Assembly (NCBI RefSeq): GCF_003573695.1
Contig: NC_039359.1
Location: 87,028,566 to 87,092,565, forward strand
DNA length: 64,000 nucleotides
Source of the DNA: Papaver somniferum
Taxonomy: Eukaryota; Streptophyta; Magnoliopsida; Ranunculales; Papaveraceae
Direction: 5' to 3'
Below are positions 12,008 through 23,012 of the stretch, in pieces (within the stretch, counting starts at the first letter, position 1; every line of letters starts with the position of its first letter). The position numbers and the translations under genes are program-made. The notes under the pieces are model-generated. The model made no database searches. It saw only the letters and a list, made by a program, of their open reading frames with translations, and had not been told where the DNA came from.

Positions 12008-12589
12008 ATGTTTAAGTTTTTTGAGAAGAATGAAGTTCCAGCAATTGGTGAAGGCTCTGACAAGATGATATGGGAGAAGGATTTAAATGGAAATTTCTTT
12101 GTTGCCAATGCAGCTCAACAGATAAGAAAAAAGTATCATGTGATTCCTTGGACAAAGAAAATCTGGAAGTCATGTATACATCCTTATAATTCTACAAATC
12201 TATTGAAAATTTTGAGAGGAGCTTGTGCTACTAAGGAAACTGTAAGAAAAAAAGGTTTCTTGACAGTATCAAAGTGTTATTTATGTGGTAATGCACAAGA
12301 TACAATGGATCACATATTATGGGAGTGTACATTTAGCACTAAAAGTTGGCATTGGCTGGGAGGGATTTTTTGCTTCTTTAGTCCTTCAAATTTTGAAGAT
12401 GTTCTGAAATTTGTCAAAGGTAAAAGTGGTGTAACTCAAGAAGTATGGTATAACTCTGCATTTAAGGTTATGGTTGAGCTCTGGCATACAAGAAACAAGA
12501 AGATTTATGAGAATGAAGAACCTAACCTTGAAAAGTTTAAACAGAGAGTATTGTCTTACACAAATGAATATAGTATAAGAATGAAATGA
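12008..12589 (+). pseudogene. LINE ORF2, zf-RVT zinc-binding region
   Basis: Translation of this 193-residue segment gives the zf-RVT pattern: a C-rich block CYLCGNAQDTMDHILWEC with C, C, H and C in order, then WHWLGG. Such a block lies between reverse transcriptase and RNase H in plant LINEs. It resumes the LINE reading after the inserted element at 10655-11901 and ends at a stop at 12589, just before the RNase H segment. Confidence 0.78.
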
Positions 12590-12604
12590 TCCAGATGGGG
12601 GAAT

Positions 12605-13171
12605 GTGTATGATTTACAAATTTTACAGCAATTTGGAATCACAAGGATTAAAAGAATCATGACATATGTAAAACAATGCTTCTTCAAATTGACCGGAAGA
12701 GGACAAGTTCTCATATGTTGTGATGGTGCATCAAAAGGTAACCCTGGTAATGCAGGGATTGGTTTTGTGGCAGGGAATGAAAGTGGTGGATGCTTAGGTG
12801 TTGTTTCTGGTGGTTTGGGGATTGCAACTAATTATCTGGCAGAAGTAACGGCTTTGGTGGTTGCTGGTGAATGGGAAGTGAAGAAAAGGTATGAGAATAT
12901 TTGTTTCAATCTTGATTCCAAAGCAGTTTTGCTAGCTTTCAGTAATGGTAGAATACCTTGGATTGTTGTGAATAGATGGAACAATATTAGAAAATTCATA
13001 CTAAGAATTACTTTCACACACTCATATAGGGAAATCAACCTTTCTGCTGATAAGATGGCAAAACAGGGTGTGCTTCTTGCAAGAGGAACTGTTCTGTACT
13101 ATGAGGACAAGCCAAAATTTCTGAATCAGTTGGAATGTGAAGATGGTATCTACTTTAGGTTCAGCTCCTGA
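12605..13171 (+). pseudogene. LINE RNase H domain (3' end of ORF2)
   Basis: The 188-residue segment has the RNase H fold motifs in order: CCDGASKGNPGNAGIGFV (first Asp), TNYLAEVTAL (Glu), NLDSKAVL (Asp), then HSYREINLSADKMAKQG (His and Asp). All four acidic positions are present, so this part alone looks undamaged. It would remove RNA from the RNA-DNA hybrid. The stop at 13169-13171 is followed by a ~200-base 3' untranslated stretch and an A-rich tail near 13375. Confidence 0.85.
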
Positions 13172-14764
13172 AAAAAGGGATACACTGGTTGATGTTTATT
13201 TTGCTCTGTTCAATTCTCTGTAATTCTGTTGTATGCCTTGATTCTTATTATAACTCACTTAATGGGCTTAGCTTGCTGGGCTTTTGATACAAATTGGGTC
13301 TTAGACTAGAAAGGTCTTGACCTCATTGTAAGTTGTAATTTTGATTATTTTGGTAATAAAATTCCATGATTTAGAAGAAAAAAAATTATGGTTATTTTAT
13401 GGAACATGGTATGATTTTATTTTGGATGTTCCACCAGGCTTTTGACAAGCATAATCGGGAGACGGTGGGATTTTTTTTCAATTCTTCAGTGGATTATGTT
13501 AGTTTCATGAAGTTCACTTTCCCCGAACATGTATTTTCCTTGGTTATCTATCTTATTATTTTCATTTTTTTTTTTGTGTTAAACTTTGAAAAATTAGAAC
13601 CCATTTAAAAAAAATGAGTCTAATTGTTTTAATTATTATTTGTTAGTCATACTCTTTTGCATTTGTGATTCTGATTATTTTCTCCTTATTGTATTTCCAT
13701 CTTCATTTTCATATGTGGGAATTGTATAAATGACCCTCCTTTTCAAGGGCTTCACAACTACCCTTATCCTACAATAAAAATACTCCTCTCCATTTCTAAG
13801 CCCATCAGGGGTCCATTAAGGTTTGTATCTATTCCAAATTTTCCCTTCTATCCATCGCCAAAACATATCGTTTTCTTCATCTTCTTCTTCGTATCAGGTT
13901 CTTCTTCTTCTTCATTGCTCCCACCACCACCATCATCTCTACCGTCGCTACCACAAACAGCACCAAAACCAACACCAGTGCCACAACCACCATCACCGTC
14001 TCGGTCGTCACCATCATCATCTTCTTCTTCTTCACAATCAACAATAATCGATTCCGCTGGTATCCAACCTCCACCACCGCAACCACAGAATCATGAACAA
14101 ACTAATCGAAAAATATATATTAGGTTTAACTTGATTTAGATCGATATAGCATGAAAAACCTAAATCGAAGATTTAATTTACTGTAAATCAAATTCAAGGA
14201 AATCCAGATCTAATTTTTTTAGGTTTTGAAATCAAGTCTTCTACCACCATCATCACACGACATCGTAAACAACCTATTTATATCGATGAATCAACGAGAA
14301 ACATCATATTCCCTTTCGATATCAACTGGATTAACCTAAGTTGGTCATGAAGATAATGGTGATTCTAGTTGTTTGTGGTGTTCGAAATATTGTACGCTGC
14401 TGGCTGTGGTGGTGGTAAGGTTGGACGAAAAGTTGTTGAATAATACTCCATCAACTATTGACGGTAATGACTGAATCTGATTTCAATAATGTACATTTGA
14501 TTTAAACATTTGATTGCACTAGTATTGGTGTCAATGATCTTGTGATTTTGATTGTGTTTCAATTATTTACTGGTAATGGTTTAGGTGACTTGTGTTTTGG
14601 TGTTGTACTGGTGGTAGTGGAAGTTGTTATAGTGGTGGTGGTGGTAATTATGGTGGTGGTGAGGCTCGAATGATAAATGCAAGAAGATCAGTTCTTTGTT
14701 TCAGAGAAAACTCTGAGGTAACTACTACTACTTCGGTTACTTACTCTTTATGTTCAATTTCACG

Positions 14765-16175
14765 AGTATCAACTACTGTTGTTGATCCCTTTTATGGGAT
14801 CAACTACTGTTGTTGATCCTATGTATGAGATCAACTCCTGTTGTTGACAATATTATTTGTTGTGATTGAGCATTTCCTTGCATTAGTATATTCATACTTG
14901 TAGTTTAAATCATAAATGTTATTCTTTGTTGCTATGGTGGGATTCAATATTGTTCCAGATCCTTTTGTTGTGTGGGTAGTTATCTTTGTGGTAATAAATA
15001 CAGTGGTGTTGGCGATGCTACTGGGGTTGGTGGTACTTTTTTTTATAAATATTGGTGGTTTGGGATATTGTGGTTATGGTGGTGTTGGATATTTTGGTGG
15101 TTGGGAATATGGTGGTGGTGCTGTCTTGTTATAGTTTGATTTTTTGTTTCTTTATATTTTATTTATTCATTATACGTTTGATCATTTACAGATATCGTTC
15201 TTAAGTTTTTAAGCTTGTAACCCCAACATATCTCAAGTTGTTATTTGTTGATGTGACACATGAAAATGCTGCCAATACTGTTCCAGATCCACTTTACAGG
15301 TATGGTTCTTCGGTATTAACTTCCATGGTGGAAAGATCTCTGGACTTCGGTTTTTATGGGATCAATTACTGTTGTTGATCCCCATAAATGGGATTAACTA
15401 TTGTTGTTGACGCCATTTTTTATAGATCAACTAATGTTGTTGATTCCATTATGGGATCAACTCTTGTTGTTGACAACATTTTCTATAGGATCAACTACTG
15501 ACTCCTATTGTTGACAGCATTTCCTTGGATTAGTATAGTCATATTTGTAGTTTAAATCATGTTTGTTAAAAAAATTAGCTTGATTTTCTTGTTGGTTTGT
15601 GTTTGTGTATTGTTGTTTGACTGATGGTACTGGTTGTGTCTTCGGATTTTATAGATGTATAGTTCTTCGAATGTTGAATTTGTGGTGCAATGGTAGCATG
15701 ACTGACTCCACGTCAGATGATGCGTGTTCGACTCACGCCAAGTTCACTCATTCCTATATATCATTTCGTTTTTTTGTATCATAGATGGTTGTTGTAGAAA
15801 TTTTTGTTACTTTTGTGTTTCTTAAGGATATGTCAGTTTGCAAGTTTAGGTTTATTGGTTTTTACAGTAGATAGACTCGTATAAATGCTGTCAACTCTAA
15901 CTGTTGATCCCAGTTTTTGTGGATAAACTTTCATTTTTGGTCCCACTTAATGGGATCAACTTCAATTGTTGATCCCACTTAAAGGGATCAACTTTGGTTG
16001 TTGACATTATAATCTGGAAACATTGTTCCTGAGTTCTACTTTTTGTATCAACTTTAGTTGTTGATTCCATTCACTGGGATCAACTTCGATTGTTGACGCA
16101 AAAAAAATACTGAATATTATTTAGTAAAGTTATTTTTGAACTTTTGATTTTTTGGATCAACTTCAGTTGTTGACA
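14765..16175. repeat. Dispersed inverted motif GGGATCAAC / GTTGATCCC
   Basis: At least a dozen copies of a module occur, made of GGATCAACT, a short spacer, and TGTTGTTGATCC or TGTTGTTGAC. They lie around 14775-14850, 15358-15510, 15895-16000 and 16050-16175. The two halves are reverse complements (GGATCAAC and GTTGATCC), so each module can form a short hairpin. Spacing is irregular, so this is not a simple tandem repeat. Confidence 0.8.
15676..15746 (+). tRNA. tRNA-Trp-like sequence (anticodon CCA), probably a degraded or captured copy
   Basis: The 71 bases fold as a cloverleaf. Acceptor arms are GAATTTG and CAAGTTC (seven pairs, one G-U). The D stem is GTGC/GCAT around AATGGTA. The anticodon stem is ACTGA/TCAGA with one A-A mismatch at the top pair. 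The loop is CTCCACG, with CCA at 15708-15710. The T arm is GCGTG-TTCGACT-CACGC (five pairs), and the discriminator base is A. The internal promoter boxes TGGTGCAATGG and GTGTTCGACTC are close to consensus. From memory, plant nuclear tRNA-Trp reads much the same, with substitutions in the acceptor stem. The mismatch, a short variable loop and the position inside a transposon make function uncertain. Confidence 0.6.
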
Positions 16176-16565
16176 CCTAATTTTTATGGTGGTGGCGGCG
16201 GCGGCACAACAACAACAGCGACAGCATCAACAATGGTGGTGGTGGCGGCGGTGGCGGCGGAATATCAATGGCGGTGGTGGAATATTAGTGATGGTTGTAG
16301 TTGGTACAGTGGTGGTGGCGGCGGTGCTGCAGGTGGCGGTGAAATGGTGGTGGTGGTGGTGGTGGATGTGAAGTAGTAAAAAAAGAAATTTGTTAAGGGA
16401 TAAGGTTTTTTAAATGTAAAATAATATTATAAGTGAGGGTATTAAGGTAATCTATATTTTAATGGATAAGGCTTTTAAATGATATGGGTATTTATATTGT
16501 TGTATAAGAGTATATTTAATGGGTGTCAAAACTAAGAGTATTTAATTAATATAGCCTTTTCATAT

Positions 16566-17390
16566 TACTCCAAATGCACTTCCTTAATGATGGTGGAAAT
16601 GAATATTGAGAATCGTAAATCATATATCTTATACCAAATGAGCAACTCATCTTACGGTTAACCACCCACGTACTTGGTTCCTTATACGAATTATAATGAG
16701 TTGTATATTTTGTAAATCTTCATTTCATTCATGCTCTGTCAATGTTCTCGCATTCATAAAAGCGTTCAACGCAGGGAAAGCAGCAGCGAGAACAATAGCA
16801 CTTTCAAATGCTTTGTTCTTTAGTCCTACCGATCGGACATGGGACTCATCATCTTAGGATAACTAATTTTTTGGTGTTACTCTGCCAGTTTCCTCTTCGA
16901 TATCAAACGTATGATGCTAATTTAAGTCGTTCCATCCAAAACATAGATTCTACAAAAAAAAAATAAAAAAAAATCCAATATTCCGATGTTTAAAAATGTT
17001 TCTTTCTTCATTCGACTTTGTAATAAATTAGATGCTTAAATAGTTAAGTTTTATACTCACCTGCTAATTTACATGGCTTGGTCAAACGGCCACCCTGATA
17101 TAATCTGGCTCATAATTTTTTTTTCTTTTTATTTTATACTCACAAGCTAACCTTCATTTTTAGTCTTTATCCTATTACCAATTGTTATCCATGAATGAGT
17201 TACGATTATTCGTTATATTCTTAAAGTTTGATCACATTGCTAAATATTCTATTTTTACTTTGTTGTTATGGATTTTTTCGAATTTTAGACTTTTGTGGAT
17301 CCGTGAAAACGATACCGTGATTTCAAAACAGTACTACTATAAATGATATAACAAATATTTCTTTTGTGCACATGTTTACTGCTATAATAT
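16566..17390. other. Gap with no recognisable feature
   Basis: AT-rich DNA between the Mutator-like element and the second LINE fragment. I see no coding sequence, RNA gene or clear repeat here. Confidence 0.5.
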
Positions 17391-17399
17391 AGTGCAAAC

Positions 17400-18612
17400 A
17401 AGATATTGATAATTTGGCATCGAGACTGTTTTCCTACCTTGTGAAGAGGTTTTCTTGGGAACGCTTATATGATTTTAAAATTTCAGGTAACAAATGCAAA
17501 ATAATGCCAATTGATGAGTCACAATATTATAGTCAACAAAAGTTAAGAGCCAACAAAATTTGATTCTAACAATATTATGACATGATTTCCAGGTGTTGTA
17601 TTTGTGAAGAAGCTGAAGACAGCATGAGTCATTTGTTGTTGGATTACAAATTCAGTTTACATATATGGAATTGGTTATGCTCCATTTTGCACAGTCTAAA
17701 ATCTCTTTGATTCAACAGGTATGGATCATTGCATCTTTCTCTACATTAAAAGAATTATGGTTTAAAAAAAAACAAGAAATTCTTTGAAGGTGTTAAGCCT
17801 GATATCTCAAAGTTTAAATGCAAGATCATGAGCACTGTTTTTGAAAACAATATCAAAATAAAGGGCAGTAAATGGAATCAAGCCTATGATAATCAAATTA
17901 TATCCGTGTTCAAACTGGGTACAAGATTTTCCAAGTTTCAACATATTATAGCTTGTCAGTGGGTAGCTCCAGATAGTGATTTCAGTATGTTTTGCTGTGA
18001 TGGAGCATCTTTTGGCAACCCAGGTGCAACTGGCTTTGGTGTAGTTGTCACATATCATTTAAATATGGTACTAGGTGCAATCACTGGTGGACTGGGGACT
18101 GCAACAAATTACATAGCTGAAGTGTATGATGTGATTCGTGCAGCTGAATTGGCAGGTTTTTGGGAACTGCAAAAGATAATCGTTAACTCATATTCTAAAA
18201 CTGTGTTGAATCAATTTGAAAAGAACCAAATTCCATAGTTTGTGAAGAACAGGTGAATAAATGCAACAAAGAAACTCTCAGTGATTAAGTTTACTCATTG
18301 CTTCAGAGAGATCAACTTCTCTGCAGAATGTGCTGCTAAAAGAGGTGCAAAATTACAAGCTGGGGAGAGACAACTTTATACTGGAAGGCCCGAGTGGTTA
18401 AAAAGAATTGAAATTCCTTGAGTCACTTATTACATATTCAGTTGAAGATGCATGTTTTCAGTTGTGGTGTCTTATTTCAATTCTTGTTTTGTTTTAGTTC
18501 TTATTTTTAGAGTTAGTATTCTAGCTCTGTTTTTCAAGTTCTGGACATTTTTGTAACCCCCATTTTAATTCAATAAAATTGTATGATTCGGCAAAAAAAA
18601 TAAAAAAAAATT
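17400..18612 (+). mobile_element. 3' fragment of a second LINE (zf-RVT and RNase H)
   Basis: The fragment starts somewhere near 17400. CCICEEAEDSMSHLLLD (about 17593-17645) is the C-rich zf-RVT block. FCCDGASFGNPGATGFGVVV, TNYIAEVYD, NSYSKTVL and HCFREINFSAECAAKRG (about 17985-18345) are RNase H blocks. The third catalytic Asp is replaced in NSYSK (Asn-Ser in place of Asp-Ser), and a stop at 18236-18238 interrupts the domain. The final coding stop is near 18421. The 3' tail AATAAAATTGTATGATT plus A-run (18570-18612) matches the tail of the LINE ending near 13388, so both belong to related families. The piece is 5'-truncated, as is usual for LINEs. Confidence 0.82.
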
Positions 18613-18775
18613 GATTCTAGGAATTATTGCATCCAAGAGATTCTATAAGGCATTTCACACAAAAATATTCCTTACTAAATGTTTCAACGTCATTTTTGTT
18701 CAATGATGGATAACAAAGTCAAATTTTATAAGGTTAAGTGGTTAACCATTTCACTGACTAGCTAACCATGGTTTC

Positions 18776-19210
18776 TGAAAAAGCGGGGGTCTAAGAACAC
18801 CACCCAATATTTTGCTTAGCAATCTGTATGGACTAACTTCGAAATACTTTCTAGAGAATCAAATAGACAGTCAGACTCAATCTAGGTAAAAGTATCTCAA
18901 GGAGTTAATATCTCTCTCTTGTTTTGATTTACTCGAGAAGTAGGAGATGGAGTAGATAGACTTTTGAGTGACAGATAAATTCAAGTCTTCACATACCTTT
19001 TTGTCGAGAAGTTCCATTGGTTCCTTGAGTAGTTCTTCTTCTTGTATGATGAATCGCCATGAAGTTCTTGAGCTCAACTACACTTTCTATCCTAGTCCGA
19101 GACTTAGCTATAGTAGACTAGAAATCAAGACTTATAGTTTTGATCACTAACATTGACAAACATGCTTGAGATAGCAACACATGTGAGTTCGACCGAGCAA
19201 TGCTCTAACA
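18776..19210 (-). repeat. Downstream LTR of the first copia-type element, internally deleted (435 bp)
   Basis: Both termini match the full LTR: tgaaaaagcg at 18776 and gctctaaca ending at 19210. About 2 kb is missing from the middle. The break lies between gatttac (matching 23163-23169) and tcgagaagtagg (matching about 25177). In the full LTR both break points carry a similar six-base sequence, cccgag and ctcgag, so loss between short matches is likely. Confidence 0.86.
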
Positions 19211-19949
19211 ATCTCCCTCTTTGTCAATTTTAGTATCAAAACTATCAATACATATGGAATACAAAAAAGATAAAGAAACTTTAGTATCTCCTATTCCACA
19301 TGTCTAATCTTCAACCTTCCTCGAAATCTTCGTCACTTCCAAGTACTCCAATGATCCCAAAGGTTGTAAGTTTAGCATCACCGTTGTTGAAGATCTGTAG
19401 CTATAACAATGAGAAAGCATCGGTCTCGATCATTGTTATACAGTGTCATAGTATTATTACACAGTGTCAAATTCCAATTGTATCACAACTTCAACAATAA
19501 TACTATGGTGATATGTATCACTCCCTCTTAGTCAATACTCCATCTCACATGGAAACCACTCCCCCTTACATAATGATCCGAAAACCATATGTATTTGTAG
19601 TATGAACTACATATTAATTCTCCCCCTTTTTGTCAATAAAATTGGCAAAGGTACAAGAACGAGATCATAATGAAATTTCCGTAAGAGACATTTCATGACT
19701 AAAAGAAAAATACATACCATCTAATTTAGATGCAATCATATAGCCGAAGCTAATAGCATTCATCAAGGAGTTTAAAAGATACAAGATAACCCCTTTAAGA
19801 TTCCACAGCCGCACACCCCTCAAGATATGACCATTAAGCACAAGTTCAAAAGAACTCTCCCCCATTTGATGTCATTCCCAAGGGAACAACAAGAGCTACC
19901 TTAATTTCAAAAGAAAAGAAGGATTTTTATTGGACACTAAAAACCATGA

Positions 19950-20460
19950 TAATAATTTTCTATATCCAAAATCTCAATCAAATTAATCACAAGTAAACCC
20001 ACGATTAATTTAATCGGAATACGCAATCAAACTAAACACAAAAGTGATCAACTTAATTGATTATGCTCAACATAAGAGAACTTACGGAGCATACGACTAA
20101 CATACCCATCAGAAAATGAATAGTATAGTCGTTCATATACTCAACATAAGAGGAATCTTACGGAGTATGAAAATACCCAACTAGATTAATTACAAGAGAA
20201 CCCATAATTAATCTAATTGGAATATATAAATCAAACTAATTACAAAAGTAATCAATTTAATTGTCATTTGTTTTGCTCGACATAAAAAGACTTATGGAGC
20301 AATAACTAAATAACCAAACAAGATGATTAATTTAGTTCAAGAATGCTCAACATAAAGTACCTTACGGAACAACCAACAAAGCTAATCAAAAATAATCAAC
20401 TTGGTTGTATCGTGCTCAACATAAGACACAAAACGGAGCCTCATAATATTACATAAAATA
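19950..20460. repeat. Loose tandem repeats of ~80 bp in the copia-type element
   Basis: Units contain tgctcaacataaga, a cttacggagca-like segment and aatcaatttaattg. They recur at about 20000, 20060, 20140, 20270, 20345 and 20415. The same units occur at 31600-31725 and 36060-36360 in the related element, on either side of its nested insertion, so they are a family feature just inside the 3' LTR. Confidence 0.72.
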
Positions 20461-20939
20461 TGGATCAGTGAAGATCAATACTGTGGAATACACAAGGATT
20501 CATTCTATCTTCCATCACTATTTGCATAACGATTTTTAATAGACATAATCCTTGAACACAAAAGATTTTAACCTATCTTCCATCAAAGAATTGACAATAT
20601 AGGCTTAAGTTTTGTATATGTCAAAAGTCTATTCATCCTTAAATCAATTCATGAATACCGATCATGAACGACTTTACTTTTGACAAAATATGGGACAACA
20701 TAGTTCACGGACGTAAACACCAATATCCCATAATAAATTGCAATATAACACATCATAAAGATTAAATACTGCAAACCATCATCCTCCAAATATTTTTAGA
20801 ATTTAATACCAATAAACCTAAAAAAGAACAAGAAGATGAAAAATATAATAGCTATGTGTAGTCACAATCTTTGTTATTCAAGCACTAGTTATTCTTCCAT
20901 CTAGCCAAAAAGAAGACATACTAGGCACATAAGAACACG

Positions 20940-21969
20940 AATTACTCATCTTCTTCCTCATCAGAGATACTCCAAGATGCTTGAATTGCGTTCAAATCTT
21001 CCTTGAGCTCGGGAACCTTTGTTGCAACCAAGGACAATTTTTATTGAACACACTTTACTCTTAAATCAACCTTACACACACCTTTATGAATTTTTTGAAG
21101 AAGGCTTATGGTAGTAGGGTCACTAAAATCAAGAGAAGCAATTTTTTGTCGCTTGCAAGAATTTTCCCTTATGCGCCTAAAGTAGACGGACGAACCGGTT
21201 AGGGGACCCCAAGAGAGTTGCCAATTGAATCACACCCACGATCACGTCAAATTTGACTAATCAAGCAAGGGTAACCCAATATTTTGACGGGTAAAGTCAT
21301 CGAAATCATTTGAAAGATAATGAAACCACAAATATCGAGACTTGAAATACCCGACTCAAGGAAATAGACCAATTCCGCAAACTCGTGACTCCACCAAGAA
21401 TTTTCAATTGTGGGGGGACAAAGATTGGGGATACCAAGTTTTCCAAAAGCCATCAAAGCAATACTAAGATCATTAGTAGGGAACTTTCCTTGACTCCAAA
21501 CGACCTTCTTTCTACAAAGCCCAACCGAGATATCATCACAAGATGGACGTTCATCACATGGTCTAGGGAGCCGTACGTTACCCAACAGGATTTTGGTAAT
21601 CCTTGAAATTAATTCTATATCAACAAGGAACCTTTCTCTACCAATCATGGATTTGAATTCCATCTTGTTGTAATCAACATTATGAACATTGGCATAGAAA
21701 ATCCTTGTAAGAGAATCAAATCCTTGACCAAGACCATCAAAGATATTTCCAAGCTTGAATTTTGTAAAGCATACCGAATCCTCTTCCTTCCCACTAGAGA
21801 AATCCAACCTCTTTTCTAGAATGAAACCTTTTGAAGCAATCTTATCAAATATTCTAGTATAAGAATCATCCACAAACCTAATTCTAAGAGAGTTTTGGTC
21901 ACAAGGAGGATTCAAGCTAGAGGATTTTGAGTATTTAGGACTCCTTTTTGTGCCTTTAGAATTCATCAT
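20940..21969 (-). pseudogene. ORF inside the copia-type element, similar to the plant putative transposon protein domain (Transposase_32 type)
   Basis: The open frame runs from the Met at 21969 to a stop at 21247 (240 residues). The stretch FYANVHNV...FKSMIGRERFLVDIELISRI (residues ~90-125) has the layout of the putative plant transposon protein domain, seen in many plant non-autonomous retroelements: an FYAN motif, then a short strand-like V.G..F..D..LISRI segment. I recognise the layout, not a confirmed match. Downstream, in another frame, SWSISDEEEDE ends at a stop near 20943, which suggests the original protein continued and was shifted. It reads in the element's sense direction. Molecular role unknown. 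Confidence 0.5.
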
Positions 21970-22222
21970 AGATCTAAGAAATTGAAAGGAGCAAGAGGAT
22001 TTTACTTACTTGGAGTGAGATTTGAACACCTTTCTTTCGATTTCTCCAAGACGGCTTTAATGGAGGAAATACAAAAAACCCTAGGTTTACGTTCGCAGAC
22101 GGGTAAATAAGAAGACTAGGGTGCGCGAACTTCTTCTTTATAAGACCACACATGGGCTTGGACCCGTTTATGAACCGCGACCCACATAGGAAAGATGGGA
22201 TTTTCTTAGCCATTTGCACATT

Positions 22223-22861
22223 AAAGGTTATGCATTCGACGACAACACACATGTGAATGAAAACGGATGCAATAGAAAGATAAATTGATATTCGAAGAAC
22301 GAATAACCAAAACTGTACACAACTCAAACCATTTCTTGCCCCATTCCAAGATATATACAAATGGGGAAATGCCAGCCTTGTTACCAAAAGGCATAATGCG
22401 CATAGGAATTCTCATGCGACATTTCTGGTTGATATGTGTGAACAGTCCCTGTAGTATAATCAAAGAAATGATGATAGTCAGGGAAGTTAGAGCTTTCTAT
22501 CCTTCGTTTTTTCTGGCTAGAAGAAGGATACCTCCGATTTCTGGGTTGCACAGTATTAACAGATTTAACACATACAGAACCCTTTTCGGAATGATTCTTA
22601 GACTTAAGAGATTTAAGTTTTTCTAAGAACTTAAAAACGCCTTCAAACGCTTTGAACAGATCTTTATCAATTGATCCATTATGATATTATTCCTCAAAGA
22701 GATCAAGAATTAATCTAGTGAGGTTCCATATCCTTGAGAGTATTGAGCATTTTCTCAATCTTTCCTTCTTTTTATTTTTTCCTTCTGATTGATTCTTAAC
22801 ATCTAAATTTCCCCTTTTAGATGGAGTAAGATTATCATGAGAAACCAGAGGTTTTAGCCAT
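22223..22861 (-). pseudogene. Decayed ORF near the 5' end of the first copia-type element
   Basis: Reading from the ATG at 22861 gives MAKTSGFS and then a lysine-rich stretch (SEGKNKKKERLRKMLNTLKD) after a stop or shift near 22835. FKAFEGVFKFLEKLKSLKSK and a basic KKRRIESSNF segment follow. At least two stops and two shifts break it. It sits where gag should start but has no gag motif I know. It could be a diverged gag N-terminus or a family-specific ORF. Confidence 0.35.
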
Positions 22862-22998
22862 AATAATCTTTGAACAATCTTTAAGGATTTCTGGTGTGTG
22901 TTACAGATGCCAAGAGCAAGCTTTCCAAAGAAATTTCCCCTAGGACAATTTTTAAGGAACGAACAAACACAAACTTATTAGGTTTGCGGTGTTTTCCT

Positions 22999-23010
22999 GC
23001 TCTGATACCA
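22999..23010 (-). other. Primer-binding site, initiator tRNA-Met type
   Basis: On the minus strand the sequence is TGGTATCAGAGC, two bases after the LTR end. It is the standard primer site of plant Ty1/Copia elements. Confidence 0.85.
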
Positions 23011-23012
23011 AT

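Larger units (their letters stand above)
6504..13390 (+). mobile_element. Decayed LINE (plant L1-like, with RNase H), interrupted by another transposon
   Basis: The coding order is: ORF1 with a DUF4283-like region and a CCHC zinc knuckle; endonuclease; reverse transcriptase; zf-RVT zinc-binding region; RNase H. It ends with an A-rich tail near 13375-13388. Stops and frameshifts break every part. The 5' end was separated by the LTR element at 1-6503 and should lie left of the window. A 1247-bp element at 10655-11901 splits the region after the reverse transcriptase. Order and domains match the RNase H-bearing L1 group of plants. Confidence 0.9.
13715..16556. mobile_element. Non-autonomous Mutator-like element with long inverted ends
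   Basis: The 9-mer ttttcatat flanks the element at 13706-13714 and 16557-16565. The first ~95 bases align with the reverse complement of the last ~100. Shared blocks include the AAAT...TTTT segment, CTTAT..ACAATA.AAATAC and the segment ending AAGCC. Long inverted ends with a 9-bp duplication define Mutator-like elements. No transposase is present. The inside holds CT- and CCA-rich low-complexity DNA (13860-14080), GGT-rich DNA (14600-15130 and 16180-16375), many GGATCAAC/GTTGATCC repeats and a tRNA-like sequence. ORFs here are triplet-repeat artefacts. Confidence 0.78.

Noticed and set aside
13823..14139. ORFs rich in His/Gln/Ser/Pro on both strands
   Set aside because: They come from CTT/CCA/TCA triplet repeats that stay open in several frames at once. 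No domain, and different products in each frame.
16152..16376. Gly/Val- and Trp-rich ORFs
   Set aside because: Translation of GGT/GGC triplet repeats at the right end of the Mutator-like element; no conserved protein.
21385..21606. ORF on the plus strand opposite the 240-residue ORF
   Set aside because: Shadow of the minus-strand ORF, opposite to the element's direction and without a domain.
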